Notes: generated by a model from the sequence alone, not told the origin. A DNA stretch of 64,000 nt from Tepidisphaera sp. (GCA_016124375.1 WGNV01000001.1:372001-436000), one strand, 5' to 3'. Positions 18,001 through 27,803 are shown, counted from the first letter of the stretch. Program-made: numbers and translations.

Positions 18001-21000
18001 TGCCGGCGTCGGCGGTGAGCTGGGTGTCCTGCTGCAGCACGGTGGCGTGGGCGATGGACTGGGCGCCGGCGGTGTGGAGGTTGTAGAGGCTGTTGACGGC
18101 GTTGTTGCCCAGCGTGAGCGTGCCCGCGGCGGCGCTGCTGCTCTGGGTCGTGAAGACGTTCAGCGCCTGGGTCGCGCCCACCTGGCCGACGAGGTTGATG
18201 GTCGGGGCGTCGAGCGTGAGCGAGAAGTTCTGACCCGTCATGCTGTCGGTCGCGCCGCTGACCTGGATGAGGTTGCGGGCGGTGATGATGGCGTCGTGGG
18301 CGAGGGTGAGCGGGCCGGTGACGGTGATGTCGAAGCTGCCGGCGGTGTTGGTGAGCTGGGTCGGACCCATGCCCGGAGCTTCGAGGGTGAGGGCGCCGGT
18401 GTAGACCTGGCCGGCGACGGTCGAGACGTTGTTGACGGCGATGGTGCCGCCGTTGATCGTGACGGTCTCGATCTGGCTGACATCACCCACGGCCGAGCCG
18501 ATGGAGACGGCGCCGCTGGTGCCGGCGTTGAGCACCATCGAGGGGGTGTTGGAGGCGCTTGGGTCGGAGTTGACGCGGCCGGAGATGGCGATGCTGTCGC
18601 CCGCGGCTGAGCCCGAAGTGACGAGGCGAACGATGTGGTCCGAGCCGTTGTCTTCGAGCTGCAGGTTACCGTTGACGGCGATGCCCGCGCCGGAGCTGCT
18701 GACGGTGAGCGTCTGGCCGGTGCTGAGCCAGCCGTTGTAGGTCTGGGCGCCGACGGTGCTGACGTTTTGCACCATGATGCTGGCGAGCAGCTGATCGCCG
18801 GTGGCGGTGAAGGTGGAGAGCTGGTTGTTGGACCCGATGTCACCCGAGACGGTGACGGTGGAGGCGGAGCCGGAGTTGAGGGTGAGCGCGACCGGGCTCA
18901 GCATGGTCTGCGTGTCGATGGTGCCGCCGAAAGCGATGTTCTGGCCGACGACGCTCGCGGCGTCGGTGGTATCGACGGCGACGTCGGTGAGCAGCAGGGT
19001 GTTGTTGTGAAGGGTGACCAGGCCGTTGTGGGTGGTGATGTTGCCGCCGAGCTCGATGCCGCCACCACCGGTGACGTCGAGATCGCCCAGCGCGATGGAG
19101 GAGCCGACGTTGCCAAGCAGCTGCACCAGGCCGGCGGAGCCGGCGTTGATGGTGAGGCCCTGGGTGCCGGCGGCGGTGGTGTCGTTGATGGTGCCGTTGA
19201 CCACGACGTTGGCGCCCGTCGAGGCGCCGCCGCTGTTGGTGCTGTCGAGGGTGGCATTGGCGACGAGGCGGACGCGGGCATCGCCCGAGGCGTTGGGGCC
19301 CTGGAATGAGATGGCGGCGCCGTCGGTGACGATGTTGGCACCGAGGAAGGCGACGCCGCCCCGCAGCGTGATCGAGGCGTCGGAGGCGGCGCCGGTGATG
19401 GTGCCGCCGACGACGAGGGAGTGGTTCACATCCGTGCGTGCCAGCAGGGCATCGCGGAAGGTGGAGGCGCCGAAGTTGATGTCGGCGGCCTGGGTGGCCG
19501 AGCCGATGACGATCTGGCCGGTGGCCTCGTCGGCGAGGGCGTCGAGGTCTGCGGCGGAGATCTGGGCGGTGCCGCCCGCGCCGCCCACGCCGATGCTGGT
19601 GGCGTCGGTCGCGCCGAGCAGGGTGAGGGTGCCGCTGCCGTTGCCGGTCACGCTGTTGTTGCCGCCCGCGAGGGTGAGCAGGTTGGTGCGGATGGTGAGG
19701 TCTTGCCCACCCAGTTCGAGGAGATTCTCGAAGCGAACGGTGTCGGTGCCGGCGTTGAGGGTGAAGGGCCCGGTGCCCAGGGCGGTGTTGCCGTTGAAGG
19801 AGATGCTCTGGTTGGACGTGGTGATGCTGCCGCCCAGCGTGATGGGGAAGGTGCTGCTGCTGGCGGCGGTGTCGGCGACGAAGCGGAAGGCGCCCGGGCC
19901 GGTGCCGGTGAGGTTGCCCGCGATGTCGATGGTGCCGCCGGTGCCGGGGGTCTGGAACAGCAGGGGGAGGGCGAAGGTGCCGGCGTCGATGGTGATGGCG
20001 TGGGTGCCGGCGCTGGCGCCGACGCTGACGAGGTTGAATGCGGCCGAATCGATGGCGTTGAAGAAGGCCTGAGTGAGCTGCAGGGTGCCGGAGCCGCCAT
20101 TGATGCCGATGGAGGTGGCGCTGGTGACCGGGGTCAGGCGCAGTTCGCCGGCCTGGGTGCCGGTGACGCTGGCGGCGCCGCCATTGAACTGCAGGCGGTT
20201 GCCCGAGAGGGCGAGGTTTTCACCCGAGCCCTGGTTGGTGGTGACGGTCGAGGCGAAGGTGATGCCGGTGTTGCCGCTGGTGGCGGGGTTGGTGGCGGTG
20301 ATGGCGACGTCGCCGCTGAGGGTGGCGGAGCCGTTGAAGATGACGCAGCCGGCGGTGAGCGTGGTGGTGGTCATCGACGAGCCGACGATGGCCGAGCCGT
20401 CGAAGATAAGGCAAGCGCCCGAGGGGAGCGAGAGGGGCGTGAGCACCGAGGCGGGGGCCCGGAGGTCGAGCGTCGTGGCGAAGACCAGGGGCGAAGGGGG
20501 CCCGGCCAGGGTGATGAGCCCGGTGCCCGAAGGAGCGCCGAGCTGGAGTTCACCAACGGTGCCGTCGACCGCGGCGATGTCCGCCTGGCTGAGGTTGAGA
20601 GCCCCCGAGCCGTTGACCACGCCGATGGTGGTGGCGCCGGTGGCGCCGAAGAGGCAGAGGCGGCTGGCGGCGCTGGTGCCGGTGACGCTGCCGGCCCCGC
20701 CCAGGAAATCGATCCCGTTGGCGGAGAGCGTGAGGGCGTTGGCGTTGATGGTGAGGAGGTTGTTGAACGCGATGGTGCCGGTGCCGGCGCTCAGGGTGGC
20801 GCTGGCGGGGGTGAAGGAGGTGTTGCCCGTGAAGGTGATGTTCTGGTTGGCGGTGGTGATGGCGGCGCCGAGCGTGATGGGGAAGGTGGAGCTGCTGGCG
20901 GCGGTGTCGGCGGTGAACTGGAAGGAGGCGGCGCCGGTGCCGGTGATGGCGCTGGAGATGGCGATGGTGCCGCCGGTGCCGGGGGCTCGGAAGGCGACTG

Positions 21001-24000
21001 GCGTTGCGTAGGAGCCGCCGGCGATGGAGATGGCGTGAGTGCCGGCGCTGGCCCCGACGGTGACGAGGCTGAAGGCGCCGGGGGTGATGGCGTTGAAGAA
21101 GGCCTGGGTGAGCTGCAGGGTGCCGGTGCCGCCCGCGACGCCGATGCTGGTGGCGTTGGTGACTGGGGTGAGCACGAGCCCGCCTGAGCCGGAGCCGGTG
21201 ACGCTGGAAGCGCCGCCCGCGAAGGAGAGCAGGTTGCCGGAGAGGGCGAGGTTTTCGCCCATGGCCTGGTTGGTGGCGACGGTCGAGGCGAACGTGATGC
21301 CGGTGTTGCCGCTGGTCGCGGTGTTGGTGGCGGTCATGGCCACGTTGCCGTCGATGGTGGCGGCCCCGTTGAACATGATGCAGGAGGCCGAGAGGTTGGT
21401 CGTGGTCATCGCGGAGCCGACGAGCGTGGCGCCGTCGAAGATGAGGCAGCCGGTGCCGGCGGCGGTGACATCGATGAAGACGTTGGTCGGAGCGCGGAAC
21501 TGGGCGGTCTGGTTGAAGGTGATCGTCGAGGCGTCGTTGACGGTGATGACGCCGGTGCCGGACGCAGCCCCGATCTGGAGCGAGCCGACGCTGCTGGCGA
21601 CGGCGGCGATATCGGTGGTGCTGAGATCCAGGGTGCCCATGGCGGTGCCGACGCCGATCGGCACGGTGCCGTCGGCCCCGAACAGGCACAGGTGGCTGGC
21701 GCTGGTGGTGCCCGTGACGGAGTTGGCCCCGCCCAGCAGGTCGATGCCGTTGCCGGAGAGGGTGAGGCCGAAGGTCTGGAGGTTGAGGGCGTTGTTGAGG
21801 GTGATGGTGCCGGTGCCGGCGGCCAGGGTGCGGGCATCGACGGTGACGGTGGTCGAGCCGCCCGAGAAATCGATGTTGTCGTTGGTGGTGGAGATGTTGA
21901 CGCCCAGCGAGGTGGTGCCGGTGCCGGTCTTGGCGAAGGCGCCGTCGAGGCTGAGGGCGGTGGTTTGGAGGGTGAGGACGCCGCCGGTGACGTCGATGGC
22001 GACCCCGCCGGTGCCGGTGGTGGTGACGCCGTTCAGGGTGAACGAGCGGCCCGTGAGGGCGACGCCGTTGGTGGTGGCGGTGATGAGGCCGTTGGTATTG
22101 ACGGCGCCGGCGAAGGTGGTGATGGCGGTGCCGCCGGACGCGGCGGCGACCTGCTCGACGCTGGCGGCGGTGACGGCCTGGAAGCTGACGACATCGCCGC
22201 TGGTGATGCTGAGGGCGCCCAGGCGGGTGGTGCCGCCGACGGCGTTGGTAAAGGTGATGTCGGAGGCGGCGCTGTTGCCGGCGTTGAGGGTGAGGCCCTG
22301 GGTGCCCGCGGCCAAGGCGTTGACGGTGGGGCCGACGTTGATGGCCGCACCCCCGGCGGCGGCGCCGGAGTTGGTGGTGTCGAGCACGGCGTTGGCGCTG
22401 AGGGTCAGGCCGAACGACGCGTTGTTGCCGGTGATGGTGATGCCCGCGCCCTGGGTGCGGATGTTGGCGCCCAGGTTGAACGCGGCGGCCGTCAGGCTCA
22501 CGCTGGCGTCGCTCTGGTCGCCCGTGATGTTGCCGGTGATGAAGATGGTGTGGTTCGAGTCGGTGGTGGCGACGAGGGCATCGTGGAAGGTGGCGTTGGC
22601 GAAGGTGATGTCGGCGGCCTGAGAGGCGGAGCCGAAGACGATCTGGGCGGCGGCGCCGTTGGACAAAGCCGCGAGGTCGGTGGCGTTGAAGGAGAGCGTG
22701 CCGCCGCCGGTGCCCACGCCGATGGACGTGGCGTTGGTGGCGCCCAGGATGGTGAGCGTGCCGCTGCCGTTGCCGATGACGCTGCCGGCCCCGCCCGCGA
22801 AGGAGAGGGTGTTCTGGCGGAGGGTGAGGGCCTGGCCGTTGATGTTGAGTTCGTTGTTGTAGGTCTGGGCGGCGGTGCCGGAGTTGATGGTGGCGGTCGC
22901 GGTGGCCCGGACGTTGCCGTTGAAGGTGATGGCCTGGTTGTTGGTGGTGATGCCCGCGCCCAGCGAGATGGGGAAGACGTTGGAGGCGGCGGCGGTGTCG
23001 GCGGTGAAGGTAAAGGCGGCGGTGCTGGTGCCGGTCAGGGCGTTGGCGAGGGAGATGGTGCCGCCTACGCCCCCGGCGCGGAACGCGGTGGGCACCGCGA
23101 TGCTGCTGGTGCCGATCGTGATGGCCTCGGTGCCGGCGGCGGCGCCGATGTTGAGGATCGAGACGGAGCCCGAGCTGAGGGCGGCGAGCGCGGTGCTGGA
23201 GACGGTGTAGGTGCCGCTGGCCCCGGAGCCGCCGACGCCGATGCTGGTGGCGTCGGTCGCACCGACCAGGGTGAGGGTGCTGGAGCCCGCGCCGGTGACG
23301 CTGCCGGCCCCGCCCAGCAGCAGCAGGGTGTTGCTGCGGAGGGTGAGGGCGGTGCCCGCGAGGTTCAGGCGGTTGTTGACGAGGATGGTGTTGGTGCCGG
23401 CGTTGACGGTGGCGGTGCCCATCGAGCGGACGTTGCCCGAGAAGGAGATCGACTGGTTGGTCGTCGTGATGTTGGCGGCCAGCGTGATGGGGAAGGTGCT
23501 GGAGGCGGCGGCGGTGTCGGCGGTGAAGCTGACCGAGGCGCCGGCGTTGGCGGCGATGTCGCCCCCGATGTTGATGGTGCCGCCCGTGCCGCCCGCGCGG
23601 AAGGCGGTGGGCACAAGCAGGGTGGAGGCGGCGATGTCGATGGCCTCGGTGCCGGTGGCGGCGCCGATGTTGATGCTGGCGACGGTGCCGGCGGGGACGA
23701 GATTGAGCAGGGACTGGGAGATCTGCAGCGTGCCCGAGCCGCCCGCGACGCCGATGCTGGTGGCGTCGGTGGCGCCGACGAAGGTGATGGAGCCCGAGCC
23801 GTTGCCGCTGAAATCACCGTTGGGCAGGCTGATGGCGTTGCCCTGGAGGGTGATGGTCTGGCCGTTGGTGTTGAGAGCGTGGCCAGCGCTGGCGTTGGCC
23901 AGGGTGAGGGTGCCGGTGCCGTAGTTGATGGTGACGGCGCTGGAGGTGGTGACGAGGTAGGCGCCGGCGTCGAAGGTAATGTCGCGGTGGGTGGCGGAGC

Positions 24001-27000
24001 CGTTGGAGGTATCGATGTTGCCGCTGATGGTGACGGCGCCGGTGCCGCTGTTCTCGAAGGAGCCGTTGGCGGTGATCGCGCCGGAGATGGTGAGCTGAGT
24101 GCCGGCGGTCACGAGGATGTCGGAGGTGCCCAGGGCCTGGGTGGTGGTGATCCCGCCGACGACGTTGATGGTGTTGCCGACCAGGACGACCGACTGGGTG
24201 GCGGCCTGGGTGGCGGTCAGCAGCCCGTTGAGCTGCAGCGTGCCGGCGGCGCTGGAGGAGGTGAGGTTGATGGCGGCAGCGGAGGCGGCGGCCAGGGTGA
24301 TGTTGTTGGCGGTCGTGACCTGGAAGCTGCTGAGGGGCGTGGTGCCGCCGACGATGCCGCTGACCACGATGTTGCTGGTACCCATCGAGCCGGCGGTGAG
24401 GATGAGGGTGTCGGTGTTGGAAGTGGTGCCGTTGATGGTGGAGGTGAAGGAGATGGGGGCGTTGGCGCCGGAGGTATCGACGGTGCGCGAGCCGCTGACG
24501 GAGACGGGGCCGGTGAAGGTGAGCCCGCCGGCGTTGGTGCCGGTGACGTTGCCGGCGATGGTGATGAGCCCGCCAGCGCCGCTGGCGCGGAAGTTGGTGG
24601 GCACATCGAAGGTGCTGGCGCCCAGGGTGAGCGTCTCGGTGCCGCCCGAGGCGCCGATGTTGAGCACGGAGACGGTGCCGGTGCCGATCTTGGTGATGAG
24701 CGCCTGGGTGAACTGGGCGGTGCCGCTGGCGCCGGCGACGCCGATGCTGGTGCTGCTCAGCGCGCCCTGGAGGCTGAGGGAGCCGGCGCCGGTGCCGGCG
24801 AGGTTGCCGTTGGCCATGGTGACGGCGTTGGACTGGAAGGTGACGTTGTTGGCGCCGATGTTGAGCGCGACGCCGGCGCTGGCGTTGTCGATGGAGAGGG
24901 TGCCGGCGCCGGAGTTGAGGGTGACGTTGGAAGCGGTGACGGTGACGAGGTACGACCCGGCGTTGAAGACCAGGTTCTGGTTGCCCGAGCCGCCACCCGA
25001 GGTGTTGATGCTGGCCCCGAGGCTGACATCGCCGGTGCCGTTGTTCAGGAAGAAGCCGTTGGTGGTGATGTTGCCGGTGATGTTGAGCAGGGTGCCCGCG
25101 GCCAGGCGGACCGAAGAGTCGCCGGTGGCCTGGATGGTCATGATGCCGCCGGCCTCGTTGATGGTGTCGCCCGTGACGACGACGGCGTCGGCGGCGCTGA
25201 GGCGCCCGGTGAGCAGGCCATTGAGCTGCACGGTGCCGGCCATGCTGGTGGAGTTGACGCTGATGAAGTCGGAGGAGACCGCGGCCAGGGTGATGTTGTT
25301 GGCGGAGTTGATCTGGAACTGGCCCAGGCGGGTGGAGCCGCCGACGGCGCCGGAAATATTGAGGTTCGCCGTGTTGCCCAGGGTGAAGAACAACTGATCG
25401 ACGCCAGCGGTGGTGCCGTTGATGGTGGAGCCGAAGGTGAAGGAGGCGTTGCCCGCCGAGGTGTCGATGGTGTGCGAGCCGCTGACGGTCAGGGCGCTGT
25501 TGAACGTGACGCCCGACGCGCCGGAGGTCGTGACGTCGGTGGCCAGGGTGGTGGCGCCGGTGACGCTGAGGGACGAGGCGAAGATGCCCGAGCCGGAGAG
25601 GGATGTGGAGCCCGAGCTGGAGACGTTGACGGCGGCCAGGCCCAGCATGTTGGTGCCGATGCCGCCGGCGGAGGTCACGACGCCGGTGCCGGCGGTGAGC
25701 GTGAGGTTGTCGGTGTTGTTGGTGGTGCCGAGGATGGCGGCGTTGAAGGTGATGGGGCCGTTGCCGCCCGAGGAGTTGACGGTGCGCGTGCCGCTGACGG
25801 TGGTGGCGCCGTTGAAGACCGCCCCGCCTGCGCCGCTGGTGGTGACGTTGGCGCCCAGCGTGGCGGTGCCGGTGACGCTCAGTGAGCCGCCGGTGATGGA
25901 GGCGCCGATGCTGGTGGAGACTGCATTGAGCGTGATGGCCCCGGTGCCGGCGTTGAGGGTGGCGCCGCTGGCGATGGTGATGGCGCCGGTGCCGCTGGCC
26001 ATGCCCGACGCGGCGTCGTTGGCGGTCAGCGAGATGAAGCCGTTGTTGGTGGTGATGCCGCCGTTGAGGATGATGTCGCCACCCGACTGCATGGTGATGC
26101 CCACGCCCGAAGTGGTGATGCTGATGGCGGCATTGCTGTTGACGGTGATACTGACATTGGCCTGCAGCACCACGTTCGAGGTGGCGTTGTTGATGACCGT
26201 GTCGCGGATGGTGATGGCGGTCGGGGTCGTCGCGAAGTTGACGGGCAGGGTCGTCGTGTTGCCCATGCTGTTCTGCACGACGATGGTGTCGGGGTCGAGC
26301 AGCAGGGTGCCGGTGCGGCCTTGGGGCGCCAGCGTGTTGGCGACGCCGTCAAAGGCGAGGTTGTGCTTGCCCGAGACTTCGGCGAAGCCGCCGTTCCCGC
26401 CCTGGACGCCGCCCTGGGCGGAGATGTCGCCGTAGAACCGGGTGATGTCATCGGACCAGACGACGACCTTGCCGCCGTCGCCGCGTTGCACCGCGTCGGC
26501 CTTGAGCGTCACGTCGTTGCCGACGAAGGTGGCGGTGGCGTTGCGTTCCGGACCCTTGCCCTGGTAGTTGCCGCCCAGCAGGATGGTGCCGCCCCCGTCG
26601 CGCCCGCTGGCGTCGATGTTGGCGTTGACGACGCCCACGTGCTCGCCCAGCACCTTGACGGTGCCGCCCTTGCCCGCGGCGTTGGTCGCGTCGATCTGGC
26701 CCTGCACGATCACATCGCCCCGGCCCTGGTTCTCGACCTGGACGTTGGTGGCCTTCACGTGGCTGCCGCCCAGCAGGGCGAGGCTGTACATGTCGCCCGC
26801 GGCCACCAGCACCTTGCCGCCCGCGGCGTTCACGGTCCCGCCGTTGGTCACGCCCTTGGGGTTGGTGGCGGCGTTGGCGGCGGCCTGTGCGCTCTGGCCC
26901 TCCAGCTTCACGAAGACGTTGCCGTTCTTCTCGCCGATGAGCACGTCGCTGCCCGAGGTCATGACGACGGTGCCCTGGGGGGCGTAGATGCTCGCCTGGT

Positions 27001-27601
27001 TGTCGACGCGGGCGCCCACCAGCGCGATGAAGTCGGCGGTGAGCGTGCCGTAGTTGCGGACGTCGCCCTGCACGTCGGTGAAGTGGTCGATCCCGCGAAC
27101 GAAGTCGTTGTCCGAGAGGTGGCCGGCGGAGGCGTAGAGGCCGGCGGCGTTGATGACGCTGCCCTGGCCGAAGAAGACGCCCGCGGGGTTGACGATGTAG
27201 ACGCGCCCGTTCGCGGTCAGGTTGCCGTCGATCTGCGTGGGCCGCGCCGAGGTGATGCGGTTGAGCACGCGCGAGGTGGCGCTGGGCTGGATGAATCGGA
27301 CGGTCTCGCCCGCCCCGATGTCGAAGCTGCGGTAGTTGATGATGCTGTTGTTGCTGGCGTGGATCAGCGTCTCGCTGCCGTTGTGGCTGATGTTCACGTT
27401 GCCGCGGGCGACGCTGGCCCCTTCGGGCCCGGCCAGGGCCGCGGAGCACACCGACGCGACGATCGCCCCGCCCAGGGCGGCGCTCCAGCCACCCCGGAAG
27501 CCAAGCCCCAGAACGCGTCCGAGGGTGAACAGTTCGGCCCGGCGGCTCAGCCTGGCCGCGCCCTTGCTCTGCACCTGACGACGGGTATCAACGTTCGACA
27601 T
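15011..27601 (-). CDS. Giant filamentous-haemagglutinin-type exoprotein, TpsA family, 4196 aa
   Basis: This is a two-partner secretion substrate, predicted to be exported by the TpsB encoded just upstream and to form a long beta-helical fibre. The ATG is at 27601. The signal peptide is long (about 57 residues: basic leader, then hydrophobic core AALGGAIVASVCSAALA, cleavage before GPEG). The TPS recognition domain follows: VNISHNGSETLIHASNNS, INYRSFDIGAGETVRFIQP and VYIVNPAGVFFGQGS, the last equivalent to the NPNGI motif. The body is Gly/Ala/Thr/Ser/Asn repeats. Residues about 950-2680 contain a module of about 172 aa marked by ATSIGV. Residues 2680-3700 use a different repeat with TVGAQTYNG-like strands. 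The last 300 residues are non-repetitive and probably helical. Only six cysteines were found in the mature part. Its partner specificity and ligand are unknown. Confidence 0.9.
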   Translation of the reverse strand: MSNVDTRRQVQSKGAARLSRRAELFTLGRVLGLGFRGGWSAALGGAIVASVCSAALAGPEGASVARGNVNISHNGSETLIHASNNSIINYRSFDIGAGETVRFIQPSATSRVLNRITSARPTQIDGNLTANGRVYIVNPAGVFFGQGSVINAAGLYASAGHLSDNDFVRGIDHFTDVQGDVRNYGTLTADFIALVGARVDNQASIYAPQGTVVMTSGSDVLIGEKNGNVFVKLEGQSAQAAANAATNPKGVTNGGTVNAAGGKVLVAAGDMYSLALLGGSHVKATNVQVENQGRGDVIVQGQIDATNAAGKGGTVKVLGEHVGVVNANIDASGRDGGGTILLGGNYQGKGPERNATATFVGNDVTLKADAVQRGDGGKVVVWSDDITRFYGDISAQGGVQGGNGGFAEVSGKHNLAFDGVANTLAPQGRTGTLLLDPDTIVVQNSMGNTTTLPVNFATTPTAITIRDTVINNATSNVVLQANVSITVNSNAAISITTSGVGITMQSGGDIILNGGITTNNGFISLTANDAASGMASGTGAITIASGATLNAGTGAITLNAVSTSIGASITGGSLSVTGTATLGANVTTSGAGGAVFNGATTVSGTRTVNSSGGNGPITFNAAILGTTNNTDNLTLTAGTGVVTSAGGIGTNMLGLAAVNVSSSGSTSLSGSGIFASSLSVTGATTLATDVTTSGASGVTFNSALTVSGSHTIDTSAGNASFTFGSTINGTTAGVDQLFFTLGNTANLNISGAVGGSTRLGQFQINSANNITLAAVSSDFISVNSTSMAGTVQLNGLLTGRLSAADAVVVTGDTINEAGGIMTIQATGDSSVRLAAGTLLNITGNITTNGFFLNNGTGDVSLGASINTSGGGSGNQNLVFNAGSYLVTVTASNVTLNSGAGTLSIDNASAGVALNIGANNVTFQSNAVTMANGNLAGTGAGSLSLQGALSSTSIGVAGASGTAQFTQALITKIGTGTVSVLNIGASGGTETLTLGASTFDVPTNFRASGAGGLITIAGNVTGTNAGGLTFTGPVSVSGSRTVDTSGANAPISFTSTINGTTSNTDTLILTAGSMGTSNIVVSGIVGGTTPLSSFQVTTANNITLAAASAAAINLTSSSAAGTLQLNGLLTATQAATQSVVLVGNTINVVGGITTTQALGTSDILVTAGTQLTISGAITANGSFENSGTGAVTISGNIDTSNGSATHRDITFDAGAYLVTTSSAVTINYGTGTLTLANASAGHALNTNGQTITLQGNAISLPNGDFSGNGSGSITFVGATDATSIGVAGGSGTLQISQSLLNLVPAGTVASINIGAATGTEAIDIAASTLLVPTAFRAGGTGGTINIGGDIAANAGASVSFTADTAAASSTFPITLAANITTTNQSISFSGNVRSMGTATVNAGTNTILVNNRLNLAGTALTLRSNTLLLLGGAGSVTGAGSSTLTLVGATDATSIGVGGSGASGTYTVSSTALAALSSGSVSILNIGAAAGTEAITIGTSSIAVPTAFRAGGVGGTISLANALTGTSTAAFTFTADTAAASNVFPISLGAGITTNNQAITFNGNVRATATATINSGTAAQTYNNELNINGQALTLRQNTLSFAGGAGSVIGNGSGTLTILGATNATSIGVGTGGGTLSFNATDLAALSNGAAAQIVFGSASQAADITFANATFHDALVATTDSNHTIFITGNITGDQSDASVSLTAAAFNLGANIRTQGAGITITGNNASFGLTLSANAVLDTTNSGAAAGGAAINVGPTVNALAAGTQGLTLNAGNSAASDITFTNAVGGTTRLGALSITSGDVVSFQAVTAASVEQVAAASGGTAITTFAGAVNTNGLITATTNGVALTGRSFTLNGVTTTGTGGVAIDVTGGVLTLQTTALSLDGAFAKTGTGTTSLGVNISTTNDNIDFSGGSTTVTVDARTLAAGTGTITLNNALNLQTFGLTLSGNGIDLLGGANSVTGTTSASHLCLFGADGTVPIGVGTAMGTLDLSTTDIAAVASSVGSLQIGAASGTGVITVNDASTITFNQTAQFRAPTNVFIDVTAAGTGCLIFDGATLVGSAMTTTNLSASCIMFNGAATIDGNVAMTATNTATSGNTGITFASTVATNQAMGENLALSGNLLSFAGGASSVTGSGSGGLVLTPVTNATSIGVAGGTGTLQLTQAFFNAITPGAFSLVTVGASAGTHAISIAGGSYATPVAFRAPGTGGTIAISSAITGTGAASFQFTADTAASSSTFPITLGAAITTANQNITFTGNTSFTPASATLSAGTGTIAFNNLLTINANALTLSANGIDFLGGAGSVTGTSAASRLCLFGATGATTIGVVNGSGALNLSQADIAAVDGTVGELQLGAPSGTGLITLAGPPSPLVFATTLDLRAPASVLTPLSLPSGACLIFDGSAIVGSSMTTTTLTAGCVIFNGSATLSGDVAITATNPATSGNTGITFASTVTTNQGSGENLALSGNRLQFNGGAASVTGTQAGELRLTPVTSATSIGINGGSGTLQLTQAFFNAIDSAAFNLVSVGASAGTHAITIDAGTFALPLLFQTPGTGGTIDIAGNLTGTGPGAFRFVADTAASSSTFPITLGGSITTSNQSISFNGNTALGTGPFTLNAGTDTVRFENLLELGGQDLTIRTNLLTLAGGNNSVTGNGSGTLTLLGATDATSIGVGGAGGTAQISAADLDALADEATGQIVIGSATQAADINFGASTFRDALLARTDVNHSLVVGGTITGAASDASITLRGGVAFLGANIVTDGAAISFQGPNASGDARVRLVANATLDSTNSGGASTGANVVVNGTINDTTAAGTQGLTINAGSAGLVQLLGNVGSSIALGDLDVTGGGGIELGGNITTHNGLVTLHNNTLLLTDVAVDTTDAASVVGQNIAFGGTIDTQTMLSPVALTLNSGSASTVTVSGDIGSNNQLSTFTATGDQLLASIMVQNVSTVGAQTYNGWLSTGQTLTVSSSGAGIAVNGNLQLEDNGSDHIVRLVTSGSAAGDSIAISGRVNSDPSASNTPSMVLNAGTSGAVSIGSAVGDVSQIETVTINGGTIAVNNVSTVAGQVYTGALTLEAPGMGPTQLTNTAGSFDITVTGPLTLAHDAIITARNLIQVSGATDSMTGQNFSLTLDAPTINLVGQVGATQALNVFTTQSSSAAAGTLTLGNNAVNSLYNLHTAGAQSIAHATVLQQDTQLTADAGSAVGLHAIDSDANAARALTISTTGATTVTGAVGGTRALSTLTTVVGGSTTLTGNVTTTQAQVYGDNIILGGNMILFSAGNSASFAGTLDSDGTPRNLTITASGSVGFGGTVGGTSKLASLSVTAANISASDIRTTGAQAFTGTSLFLGSSTTDAGDISVTGATTLGDNASLFATGGSVLIFGNTTTGANSTLRSSGGSVALTGTLDLNGDTTLQTDGTTGSEDVNVGGTINSLSGNHALTATAGANGDVIFGGDIGLGTNTGQAALSSLVASGANITAANVRTVGSQSYGGGASSVTTLSGDIQTTGAGQVVFSGALLLSKIGTSSISTNNGSVQFGRVDAASSTNPSGLNVSASGSGSEAIFTDLVGGTQALSLLTVSQGSARLAGGSVITTGAQTYGSVTLASTAGNSTSLFASGYTFNGAITGAGQTLNTDYSSANGITAFNSTVNIARLVVGGNSTSRTFDDTGTTRIGANMTFSNGADFRGTNVLTNNVTIQGGMGALLFRGTIDADSSANNRTLTLLSQRTASADFIPFGFGRSIGSTAALGAFNLGSDRAANQAQPSASAVFSDGFDDSGRVTLSSFANTDSFSVNVGSGGFSMGRGEKITSFGTITINSTGRVRLGDITSLVSIVVRSDNIDLLYRGNSPLISRQYLAGGSTGTPPSDLGLDFVAKNAISFLRNNGMAGPVVRVVDIGNTGKTSTDFVNFATDAGRPAVGVLGSESITPFRFFKLADSADIGPAGLGTGQFTDPRSGNGSFLLGFDLPAQGSSNAGLASSIAGAIPRDTETKQVATPVTVGKALREQLQDLGLNTRELSFEESVEFLVGRAVYRDIDLSRRVSDTGSIITVNRLAGPPVQEVVDAYLDLIKTPQIDPQTGQPVLDDSGKPVLVSREDTIKYDLGTSWSKYAETTDNPDGLGFRQWLEGLGSKAEQVDKDSLEFLNKARVVVEKLDTLGLSSYEVRTPTLNVLGRIQPPEISKIEDMEYAVLGKVVSLK
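19590..24750 (-). repeat. Nine-copy array of a 172-codon module within tpsA
   Basis: The module is marked by a (D/N)ATSIGV-type motif. Its DNA anchors lie near 24741, 23751, 23238, 22719, 21654, 21141, 20622, 20106 and 19590. Intervals are 990, 513, 519, 1065, 513, 519, 516 and 516 bp. The unit is therefore 171-173 codons, and two intervals are about twice that length. The four copies at 21654-20106 form a two-module super-repeat of about 1033 bp. Confidence 0.85.
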
Positions 27602-27803
27602 GCCGGCCTCGCTTCCCTGTGACTTGCTGTCGGCCCTTCGGCCCCGCCCCTGTCCGGGCGGGCGCTCTGGAGGCCGCGATCAATCCCTGCGCTTCAGTCG
27701 CTTCTCCGGCCTTCGAGCCTTTCGCTCTCGGGCCCCTCCCGGCGTGCGTCGCGCTGTTCGCGCCCCGCCGCCACACTCCGCCTCTGGTGCCCCTGCCCGC
27801 CGC

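Noticed and set aside
14684-18610. A 1308-codon plus-strand open frame
   Set aside because: It is antisense to tssA and the end of tpsA. The repeat-like Gly/Ala/Asp sequence mirrors the tpsA repeats.
19590-24750. CRISPR array suggested by evenly spaced repeats
   Set aside because: Units are about 516 bp, in frame and translated. There are no short repeats with unique spacers.
21692-25885. A 1397-codon plus-strand open frame
   Set aside because: It is antisense to tpsA. Its periodic appearance is inherited from the real repeats on the other strand.
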